From NCBI RefSeq assembly GCF_037997115.1, contig NZ_CP150484.1, positions 302,189 to 345,068 on the forward strand: a stretch of DNA of 42,880 nt, written 5' to 3'. Below, piece by piece: positions 8,316 through 14,907 of the stretch. A program made the position numbers and the translations under genes. The stretch comes from Amycolatopsis coloradensis (GTDB taxonomy: Bacteria > Actinomycetota > Actinomycetes > Mycobacteriales > Pseudonocardiaceae). A model generated the notes under the pieces. That model made no database searches and was not told the DNA's origin. It was given only the letters and a program-made list of their open reading frames with translations. The stretch's first letter is position 1. Every line of letters begins with the position of its first letter.

Positions 8316-8774
8316 TCAGGCGCGGGGGACTCGGCGCACGACACCGGCCTCGGCGGTGCCCGCGCCGGGCAGGCCGTCGGCAGGGTTTTCCGCGGCCCAC
8401 TTCGCGGCGTCGGCGATGTCCTTGTTGAGCGCGACGATCAGCGCCTCCGACGACGGGTACGCCTCCTGCTCGCGCAGGTGGTGGCCCAGCCAGACGGTCA
8501 GCACCTCGCCGTAGAGGTCGCCGCTGAAGTCCAGCAGATGCGCCTCGACGAGCCGGTAACCGTCCGCGCCGTAGTAGGTCGGCCGCCTGCCGACCGAGAC
8601 CGCGGCCGCGATCCGGGTGCCGTCGGCGCGTTCGGCCCAGCCCGCCCACACTCCGTCGCCGACTTGGCCGTCTTGGTCGCGCAGCGCGATATTGGCGGTC
8701 GGGAAGCCCAGTTCCCTGCCCCGCTGATCGCCCTTCTCCACCTGGCCACGGACCACGAAGTACTCCATCGTCAT
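8316..8774 (-). CDS. stand-alone riboflavin kinase domain protein
   Basis: 152 residues, matching only the C-terminal flavokinase domain of bifunctional RibF. GRELGFPTANI (20-29, with the PTAN motif that binds ATP-Mg) is followed by SVGRRPTYYG and VEAHLLDFSGDLYGE. The FMN adenylyltransferase half is absent, so the predicted product is FMN only, not FAD. The neighbourhood is rich in flavoenzymes (FadE dehydrogenases, KstD, KshB, HsaA/HsaB), and HsaA/HsaB use reduced FMN or related flavin, so a supply role is plausible but inferred. The start could be ATG at 8774 or, two codons on, at 8768. Confidence 0.82.
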   Translation of the reverse strand: MTMEYFVVRGQVEKGDQRGRELGFPTANIALRDQDGQVGDGVWAGWAERADGTRIAAAVSVGRRPTYYGADGYRLVEAHLLDFSGDLYGEVLTVWLGHHLREQEAYPSSEALIVALNKDIADAAKWAAENPADGLPGAGTAEAGVVRRVPRA

Positions 8775-8933
8775 GCCGCTCCCGTCCCTGCCGTCACGAG
8801 AGCCATGAATACCATGCCTCGCTGCCGAGGTCGACCGCCGTGCACGCCGCGAGAGTGTCCACTGTGTACTGAATCACCTGGAGGAGTCCGCGTCCGCGAT
8901 CGACGTCGGCAGAACGCCGCCTGGTCATCTACG

Positions 8934-9023
8934 TCACCGTGGGCGTACAGGGCGCTCTACCACCGCGATCGCGGGGCCTTCGACCGGAGCGGGTTCGTGC
9001 GTATAGCCCTTTGCCTGGGGCAT
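8934..9023 (-). CDS. possible 29-residue peptide downstream of a methyltransferase
   Basis: A short reading frame starts 23 bp after the methyltransferase stop on the same strand. A GGAG-type ribosome site lies about 7 bp before its ATG. The peptide begins MPQAKGYTHEPAPVEG, is Pro-rich and basic at the end, and matches no family I recognise. Third-position G/C is weaker than in neighbouring genes. It could be a real small protein, a precursor peptide or chance. It lies inside the 272-bp stretch 8775-9046, which otherwise shows nothing I can identify. Confidence 0.3.
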   Translation of the reverse strand: MPQAKGYTHEPAPVEGPAIAVVERPVRPR

Positions 9024-9046
9024 CTCAGCTCCGCCACCTGGCTGAA

Positions 9047-9805
9047 TCACGTGGTGACGAGCCGGTACCCGAGGTCGAGTTCCGTCCGGCCGAGGAGGCC
9101 GACGTGATGCCGGTGCCAATGCCCGTCCGCGAGATCGGCGCGCAGCCGCTCGACCGCCGTCGCGACGACGTTCTGGTCCAGCAGCGCCACCCCGGACATC
9201 CCCGCACGCACGCGCTCGGACAGGTAGGCCTCGGGCCTGCGCCAATACGCGCCGAGGAACCCGTCGACGCAGTCCGACGGCACCGGCAGCGGAGCCACCT
9301 CGGGAGTCCGCCCTGCCGCGGTCAGTTCCTCGACGACCCTGTCGAGACAGGCCAGCCTGCTTTCGTGTTCGGCGATCTCCGGAAGATAGTCCCGCACCAG
9401 CCAGAACCGCGCGAACACCGCCTGATCCCAGGTCACGATCACCTGGCGGCGGGACACGCGTCGCAGCTCGGCCAGGCCGGCGGTCACGTCCGTCCAGTGG
9501 TGCACGGTCAGCACCGCCAGGGCGGCATCGAAGGCACCGTCGGGGAAGGGCAGCCCTTCCGCGCACGCCTGCACGGCCGGGGCCGCGGTGGACGCACGCT
9601 GCGCGATCATCCGCCGCGACGGCTCGACGGCCACCACGTCGCGGTCTTCCGGCTCGTAGGAACCGGCTCCGGCCCCGACGTTGACCACCGAGCGCGCGTC
9701 GCCGAGAGCGGCGGTGACGGCGGCGGCGATGCGGGGATCCGGGCGTCTCGATCGCGCGTAGTCCCGGCCGAGTTCGGCATACGGGTCCGAGATCAAGGGG
9801 CGCAC
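9047..9805 (-). CDS. class I SAM-dependent methyltransferase
   Basis: 252 residues. Motif I VVNVGAGAGSYE (about 40-51) binds the SAM glycine loop and VAVEPSRRMI supplies the acidic ribose-binding Glu61. LPFPDGAFDAALAVLTVHHW is the usual motif IV region of UbiE/Methyltransf_11 small-molecule methyltransferases. The substrate cannot be inferred. It starts 43 bp after the chsH3-like gene on the same strand, so it may be a distal member of the kstD operon. No steroid methylation step is known in this pathway. Confidence 0.85.
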   Translation of the reverse strand: MRPLISDPYAELGRDYARSRRPDPRIAAAVTAALGDARSVVNVGAGAGSYEPEDRDVVAVEPSRRMIAQRASTAAPAVQACAEGLPFPDGAFDAALAVLTVHHWTDVTAGLAELRRVSRRQVIVTWDQAVFARFWLVRDYLPEIAEHESRLACLDRVVEELTAAGRTPEVAPLPVPSDCVDGFLGAYWRRPEAYLSERVRAGMSGVALLDQNVVATAVERLRADLADGHWHRHHVGLLGRTELDLGYRLVTT

Positions 9806-9848
9806 CTGCCCGAGTCTAGCCAGAGCCGCTACCTGCGGGAACGATGAT

Positions 9849-10712
9849 TCAGTCTGTCGTGGTCAAGAAAGTGTCGGAAAGGACGGGAGCCTCGTCCCGG
9901 TCCGGTGCCGTGGTGGTGATCAGCAGCCCGGCGGGCTCGCGCCAGACCCGGGTCCGCAGCGGCTCGCCGGGGAAGACGACGCCGGCGAACTTGGCCGAGA
10001 ACGACGCGACGCGGGCGGTGTCGCCGTCGAGGAATTCGTCGGTGACGGCCTTCGCGATGACGCCGTAGGTGCACAGGCCGTGCAGGATCGGCTTGTCGAA
10101 CCCGGCCGCCGCGGCGAACGCGGGATCGGCGTGCAGGGGGTTGCGGTCCCCGCAGAGCCGGTAGAGCAGCGCCTGCTGCGGCAACGTCGGCGTGTCGATG
10201 ACCGCGTCCGGCTCCCGCGACGGGAGCTCGACGCGGTCGGACGGGCCGCGCTCGCCGCCGAAACCCCCTTCGCCACGGGCGAAGATGCTCGACCGCAAAG
10301 TCCACAGTGGAGTGCCGTCCGAGTCGGTGGCGACCGTCTCGTTCACGATCACGGCCGCCTTGCCCTTGTCGAAGACGTCGACGATCCGCGTGCGCGCCAC
10401 GGCCTTCCCCGAGACCGGGATGGGCCGGTGCGCGATCACCTCCTGCTTGCCGTGCAACACTTTCCCGAGGTCGACCTCGACACCGGGGAACGAGACCGCG
10501 GGCGGCTCGAACACGCGCAGGTTCGCCGCCACGGTGGCGAACGTCGGCAGCACCTGGAGGCCGTCCTCGTAGGTGTAGCGCAGTTCGCGCGGGCTCATCG
10601 GGTCCGCGCCGGCGCCCAGCGCCAGGTGGTAGAGCTGCACGTCCGACGCGGTCCAGGCGAAACTCACCTCGCCGAGGTCGGCGCCGATCGCGACCGAAGG
10701 ATCGATGGGCAC
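9849..10712 (-). CDS. chsH3: MaoC-type (hydratase 2) enoyl-CoA hydratase, ChsH3-like
   Basis: 287 residues with two tandem hot-dog repeats, as in eukaryotic-type hydratase 2. The second repeat has the active-site segment YRLCGDRNPLHADPAFA (hydratase-2 motif YxxxGDxNPLHxDP). M. tuberculosis Rv3538 (ChsH3), similar in size, hydrates sterol side-chain enoyl-CoAs of the longer chain. That role is assigned by similarity and context. The start lies 10 bp after the kshB stop, so it belongs to the kstD-kshA-kshB operon. Confidence 0.8.
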   Translation of the reverse strand: MPIDPSVAIGADLGEVSFAWTASDVQLYHLALGAGADPMSPRELRYTYEDGLQVLPTFATVAANLRVFEPPAVSFPGVEVDLGKVLHGKQEVIAHRPIPVSGKAVARTRIVDVFDKGKAAVIVNETVATDSDGTPLWTLRSSIFARGEGGFGGERGPSDRVELPSREPDAVIDTPTLPQQALLYRLCGDRNPLHADPAFAAAAGFDKPILHGLCTYGVIAKAVTDEFLDGDTARVASFSAKFAGVVFPGEPLRTRVWREPAGLLITTTAPDRDEAPVLSDTFLTTTD

Positions 10713-10722
10713 GGGGGAACTC

Positions 10723-11748
10723 CTACTCGTAGGTGACGGTGACCTCGTCGGTCAGCGGCAGGGACTGGCACGCCAGCACGATGCCTTCGGCGATGTCGTC
10801 GCCGTCGAGGACCTCGTTGTTCAGCATCTTCACCTCGCCGGAGGTGACCCGGCAGGCACACGCGCTGCACTGGCCCTCGCGGCACGAGTACGGCGCGTCG
10901 AAACCCTTTTCCAGCAACAGGTCCAGCAGTTTCATCCGGCGGGGCCAGGCGAGCTCCTTCGTTTCCCCGTCGAGGGTGACCTCGACCGACGCCGGTGTCT
11001 CGGCCTCTTCGACGGCGACCGGCTCGGCCACTTCGAACGGATTCCCGCCGAGGGACAGGAACCGTTCCAGGTGGATCCGCTTGCGCGGCAACCCGAGGTC
11101 CTTGAGCACCGTGCGCGCGGCGTCCATGAACGGGCCAGGCCCGCAGATGAACGCCTCGTGCGCGGTGTACGGCGCCACCAAGGCGCGCAGGTGTGCCTCG
11201 GTCGGAAGTCCTTGCAGGCTCTCCAGCCAGTGCACGACGACCAGCCGGTCCTGGGACCGGGCGGCGAGGTCCGCCAGCTCCCGCGCGAAGATCACCGAAC
11301 GCTCGTCGCGATTGGCGTACAGCAGCACCACCTCGCCGGTGCCGTGCTCCAGCGCGGACTTGAGGATCGACATCACCGGCGTGATACCGCTGCCGCCCGC
11401 GAGCAGCAGGAAGTCCTCATCGAGCGACGCCGGGCTGAACACTCCGGCCGGTGGCAGGACCTGCACCTCCTGCCCGGCCTGGAGGTTGTCGCAAAGCCAG
11501 TTCGACCCATAGCCGTCGGCGGTGCGCTTGACGGTGACCTGCACCCGGTTCTCATGCGGCGCGCTGGAGAGCGAGTAGCAGCGGGCCACCGACCCGGTCC
11601 GGTCGCTCGGCACGCGCAGAGTGAGGAACTGCCCTGGGGCGTATGCGAAAGCCGAAGCGTGCTCGGCCGGGATCTCGAACACGATCGACCGCGCGTCGGC
11701 CGTCTCGGTGATCACCTCGGCCACGGTCACGGTGACGGGACCGCTCAT
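10723..11748 (-). CDS. kshB: 3-ketosteroid 9alpha-hydroxylase reductase subunit KshB
   Basis: 341 residues in three parts. There is an FAD-binding barrel with RCYSLSSAP, then an NAD(P)-binding domain with LLAGGSGITPVMSIL and the FICGPGPFM motif. A C-terminal plant-type [2Fe-2S] ferredoxin domain follows, with Cys ligands in CREGQCSACACRV and a distal LACQ. It passes electrons from NADH to the Rieske centre of KshA, opening ring B together with KstD. Unlike M. tuberculosis and rhodococci, where kshB sits beside hsaA or apart from kshA, here it is in the kshA operon. Its start overlaps the preceding small gene by ATGA. Confidence 0.93.
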   Translation of the reverse strand: MSGPVTVTVAEVITETADARSIVFEIPAEHASAFAYAPGQFLTLRVPSDRTGSVARCYSLSSAPHENRVQVTVKRTADGYGSNWLCDNLQAGQEVQVLPPAGVFSPASLDEDFLLLAGGSGITPVMSILKSALEHGTGEVVLLYANRDERSVIFARELADLAARSQDRLVVVHWLESLQGLPTEAHLRALVAPYTAHEAFICGPGPFMDAARTVLKDLGLPRKRIHLERFLSLGGNPFEVAEPVAVEEAETPASVEVTLDGETKELAWPRRMKLLDLLLEKGFDAPYSCREGQCSACACRVTSGEVKMLNNEVLDGDDIAEGIVLACQSLPLTDEVTVTYE

Positions 11749-12005
11749 TCGGGCACCTCCAGCAGGCCGTCCTTCAGCGCGGCTTCGATGCTCTCGCTGA
11801 GATTGCCGCAGGTGTCGAGCAACGCCGTCTGCGCCCCGGAAGCCTTCTGCTCGGCGAACACCGGGCAGCTGCGGGACGCGTCGGTCGTCCACTGGATGCT
11901 GGTGTGCTGCACGCTGTTCTTCTTGACCAGCACGCAGGTCCCGCACGCGCGGCAACTCAGCGGCTGAAGCCCGGCGGTGAGGAACTCGACGGTCTCGGGC
12001 TTCAC
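11745..12005 (-). CDS. small Cys-rich protein between kshA and kshB
   Basis: 86 residues, with GTG and ATG overlaps to kshA (GTGA) and kshB (ATGA), so it is translationally coupled on both sides. It contains CRACGTC (Cys18, Cys21, Cys24) and two further cysteines at 47 and 66. There is no signal peptide or membrane segment. The CxxCxxC cluster could bind an Fe-S cluster or zinc. It is too short and lacks the fourth CP ligand expected of a standard bacterial ferredoxin, so I do not call it one. A role in electron flow to KshA or in Rieske cluster assembly is an inference from position only. Confidence 0.75.
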   Translation of the reverse strand: MKPETVEFLTAGLQPLSCRACGTCVLVKKNSVQHTSIQWTTDASRSCPVFAEQKASGAQTALLDTCGNLSESIEAALKDGLLEVPE

Positions 12006-13141
12006 ACCCCGGCCTCTTCCGCCTGCTGCCGCGCCAGGTTCTCGGCCACCTCCGCCGCCCAGACCTCATTGGCGCGGCTGGTGTCCACTTCGAACTCGAA
12101 CCGGCGCGTCATGTCCTCGGTGACGTCGGCCGCGTCCACATAGAACTGGTCGTACCAGCGGCGCAGCTGGTAGACCGGCCCGTCCTCCTCGCACAGCAAC
12201 GGGTTGTCGATGCGGGTCTTGTTGCGCCAGATCTCCACGTCCTGCAGGAAGCCGACGCCGATGCCCTTGGCGAACTTCCCGGCGATCTTGTCCGCGTGCT
12301 CGTCCGAGACGCCCTCGAACTTCTTCACGCTCACGCCCCACTGCAGCACGAACGAGTTCTCGGTGACCGGGTAGTGGCAGTTGATCAGCACGTTCTCGAT
12401 CTCGAAACCCTGGTACGTGTTGAGCAGCTTGTTGATCATGTACGACGGCCCGAAATACGACGCCTCCGACCGCAGCAGGTTCTCCTCGCCGCCGTAGTTC
12501 GACGCCATTCCCTTGTCCGGGCGGCCCTTCGTGTTCAGGTACTGCGTGGCGATGTGGCCCTCGAACACGTTCTTGAAGTAGGTCGGGAAGGCGTAGTGGA
12601 TGTAGAAGAAGTGCGCCATGTCGACCATGTTGTCGATGATCTCGCGGCAGTTGGAGCCCTCGATGAGCACCGAGTCCCAGGTCCAGTTGCTCCACTCGCC
12701 GGTGAACACGCCCTCGATCCGCGGGATGACGACGTCCTCGGGCGGCGGGTTGCCCTCCGGGTCGTGCCAGACGAACAGCTGCTTGTTCTCCTCCAGCACG
12801 ATCCACGACTTCGTCCGTGCCCGCAGCGGAACCCTTTTGGCGTAGGGGATCGAGACGCATTTGCCGTTGCCGTTCCAGCGCCAGTCGTGGAACGGGCAGG
12901 CGATCTCGTCACCCTTGACCTCGCCCTGGGTGAGGTCGCCGCCCATATGGCGGCAGTACCCGTCGAGCACGTTCAGCTTGCCGGACGAATCGGCGAAGAC
13001 CACCAGTTTCGTCCCGAACGCCGTGATGGCGTGCGGCTTCCCGTCGCGGAACGGCTCGGCCAGTCCGAGACAGTGCCAGCCGCGCGCGAACCGCGAAGGC
13101 GGCGCGCCCGCGTCGATCTGCCGTACGGATTCCGTCGTCAT
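12002..13141 (-). CDS. kshA: 3-ketosteroid 9alpha-hydroxylase oxygenase KshA (Rieske)
   Basis: 379 residues. The N-terminal Rieske domain has Cys63/His65 in CRHMGGDL and Cys82/His85 in CPFHDW. The mononuclear-iron site includes His177 and His182 in DMAHFFYIHY and a later Asp in the NKTRIDNPLL region. It hydroxylates C9 of 1,4-androstadienedione-type substrates. With KstD activity this breaks ring B to give the secosteroid 3-HSA. Its ATG overlaps the kstD stop (ATGA). Length and motifs are normal for KshA. Confidence 0.95.
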   Translation of the reverse strand: MTTESVRQIDAGAPPSRFARGWHCLGLAEPFRDGKPHAITAFGTKLVVFADSSGKLNVLDGYCRHMGGDLTQGEVKGDEIACPFHDWRWNGNGKCVSIPYAKRVPLRARTKSWIVLEENKQLFVWHDPEGNPPPEDVVIPRIEGVFTGEWSNWTWDSVLIEGSNCREIIDNMVDMAHFFYIHYAFPTYFKNVFEGHIATQYLNTKGRPDKGMASNYGGEENLLRSEASYFGPSYMINKLLNTYQGFEIENVLINCHYPVTENSFVLQWGVSVKKFEGVSDEHADKIAGKFAKGIGVGFLQDVEIWRNKTRIDNPLLCEEDGPVYQLRRWYDQFYVDAADVTEDMTRRFEFEVDTSRANEVWAAEVAENLARQQAEEAGV

Positions 13142-14808
13142 CGGCTGCCTCCCGCTTTGGTGTGATCTTGCTGCGCGAGATGCTCGGCCGCAAGGTAGCC
13201 GAACACCATCGCCGGGCCGATCGTCGCGCCTGGGCCGGCGTAGGTGCGGCCCATCACCGCCGCGCTCGTGTTGCCCGCCGCGTAAAGTCCGTCGATCACC
13301 GACCCGTCTTCGCGCAGGACACGCGCGTGCGGGTCGATCCTCAAGCCGCCCTTGGTGCCCAGGTCGCCGGGCACGATCTTCACCGCGTAGTACGGCGCGA
13401 CGTCCAGCGGGCCCAGACTCGGGTTGGGTTTGTTCCGCGGGTCGCCGTAGTAGTGGTCGTACGCGCTGCGCCCGCGGTGGAAGTCCTCGTCCACGCCGCT
13501 TCTGGCGAAGCCGTTGAACCGCCGCACGGTGGCCTCCAGCGCGTCGGCCGGGACCTCGATCCGCTCGGCGAGTTTCGCGATCGTGCTCGCTTTGACCGCG
13601 ATGCCCGCTTTGAACCAGCGGCCGGGCAGGGGCTGGCGGGGGCCGAGGCCGGTGAACATGTACCGGTTGCGGTTGCGCTGGTCGAACACCAGCCAGGTCG
13701 GGATGTTCGCGCCGGGGCCGTCACCCTCGCCGTACATCGCGTGCACGGCCTCGACGTACGGCGCCGACTCGTTGACGAAGCGTTCGCCTCGCGCGTTGAC
13801 CATGAGGCAGCCCGGCCGCGACCGTTCGGCGAGCGCGAACCACGGGCCGCCGGTCAGCGGGATGGACGGGCCCCACCACGCGTCGTCCATCAGGTCGACG
13901 GCCGCGCCGAGTTTGAGCCCGGCGTCGATGGCGTCGCCGGTGTTGGCCTCGGCCCCGACGGTCCACTCCGTACCGATGGGCGCCCGCTGGTACTTGACCC
14001 GCATCTCTTCGTTGCGCTCGAACCCGCCCGCGCCGAGGACGACGCCGAGCCGCGCGCGGATCAGCTTGTCTTCGTCTTCATGGCGCACGACGACGCCGGT
14101 CACCCGGTCGCCTTCGCTCTCCAGATCCACCAGAGGCGTGTTCAGCCAGACGGGGACATCCGCCCGGCGCAGACCTTCACGCAGACCGGCCGCAAGCGCT
14201 TGCCCCATGGAAAGAAGCCGCTGCCGCCGGATCCGGCCGCTCAGCCAGCGGCCGCCGAGACTCAGCACGCGGAGGATGCCGCGCGGATGCCGGGCGAGCA
14301 GACTCAGCCACCGGTAGTCCGCCTGGGTGATCGGGGCACCGAGCGGGGGCGCGCTGTACGGCGGCTCCAGATTCGCCAGCTCCGGTCCGAGCAGGTTGCC
14401 GTCGAGCGCGGCCGGTTCGACCGACCGTCCGCCGGCCCGCCCGCCGGGGGCTTCCGGGTGGTAGTCCGAGTAACCGCGGACCCAGCGGAAGCGCAACGGT
14501 GTCTTGTCACAGACGAAGGACAGGACCTCGGGGCCGCGGTCGAGAAAGGCCGACCGGAGTTCGGCGGGGACGACGTCACCGACGATCGCTTCGAGGTATT
14601 CGCGCGCCCGCTCCGGGGGTTCGGAGATCCCGGCCGCCCGCAGCGCGTGGTTGCCGGGGATCCAGACGCCGCCGCCGGAGCGCGCCGTCGAACCGCCGAA
14701 GTGGGCGGCCTTCTCCACGACCAGGACCTCGAGTCCCCGGTGGGCTGCGGACAGTGCGGCGGTCATCCCGGCGGCACCACTGCCGACCACGATCACGTCG
14801 TACTCCAT
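13138..14808 (-). CDS. kstD: 3-ketosteroid delta1-dehydrogenase KstD
   Basis: 556 residues, FAD-dependent. The dinucleotide fold VVGSGAAGMTAALSAA is at 7-22 and GGSTARSGGGVW near 38-49. YSDYHPEAPGG (about 113-123) holds an active-site Tyr of the family. A C-terminal APYYAVKIVPGDLGTKGG block carries the second Tyr/Gly region, followed by GLYAAGNTSA and FAD-binding GPGATIGPAMVFG. It introduces the C1-C2 double bond in ring A. The ATG at 14808 is preceded by a GGTGAGGGG ribosome site; an open frame continues upstream but has no coding character. First gene of the leftward operon, with a perfect KstR operator 13 bp upstream. Confidence 0.94.
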   Translation of the reverse strand: MEYDVIVVGSGAAGMTAALSAAHRGLEVLVVEKAAHFGGSTARSGGGVWIPGNHALRAAGISEPPERAREYLEAIVGDVVPAELRSAFLDRGPEVLSFVCDKTPLRFRWVRGYSDYHPEAPGGRAGGRSVEPAALDGNLLGPELANLEPPYSAPPLGAPITQADYRWLSLLARHPRGILRVLSLGGRWLSGRIRRQRLLSMGQALAAGLREGLRRADVPVWLNTPLVDLESEGDRVTGVVVRHEDEDKLIRARLGVVLGAGGFERNEEMRVKYQRAPIGTEWTVGAEANTGDAIDAGLKLGAAVDLMDDAWWGPSIPLTGGPWFALAERSRPGCLMVNARGERFVNESAPYVEAVHAMYGEGDGPGANIPTWLVFDQRNRNRYMFTGLGPRQPLPGRWFKAGIAVKASTIAKLAERIEVPADALEATVRRFNGFARSGVDEDFHRGRSAYDHYYGDPRNKPNPSLGPLDVAPYYAVKIVPGDLGTKGGLRIDPHARVLREDGSVIDGLYAAGNTSAAVMGRTYAGPGATIGPAMVFGYLAAEHLAQQDHTKAGGSR

Positions 14809-14820
14809 ACGCCCCTCACC

Positions 14821-14834
14821 TGAAACACGTTGTA
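14821..14834. promoter_or_regulatory. KstR operator at kstD
   Basis: TGAAACACGTTGTA is a perfect TnnAACnnGTTnnA match, 13 bp upstream of the kstD start. It lies in the 99-bp divergent spacer with the flavoprotein gene at 14908 and is 43 bp from a second, weaker site. Confidence 0.8.
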
Positions 14835-14877
14835 GGAAGCATGTAGCAGCATCCGCGCTGCTCCAGTCACCATAGAC

Positions 14878-14891
14878 GAGAACGTGTTCTA
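14878..14891. promoter_or_regulatory. KstR-like operator at the KstD-like flavoprotein gene
   Basis: GAGAACGTGTTCTA keeps the AACnnGTTnnA core with the first T replaced by G. The inner AGAAC/GTTCT arms are a perfect inverted repeat around a 2-bp centre. It lies 16 bp before the ATG at 14908. The same 14 bases occur again at 16492-16505. Confidence 0.7.
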
Positions 14892-14907
14892 GTTCTAGGG
14901 TGGGGTC

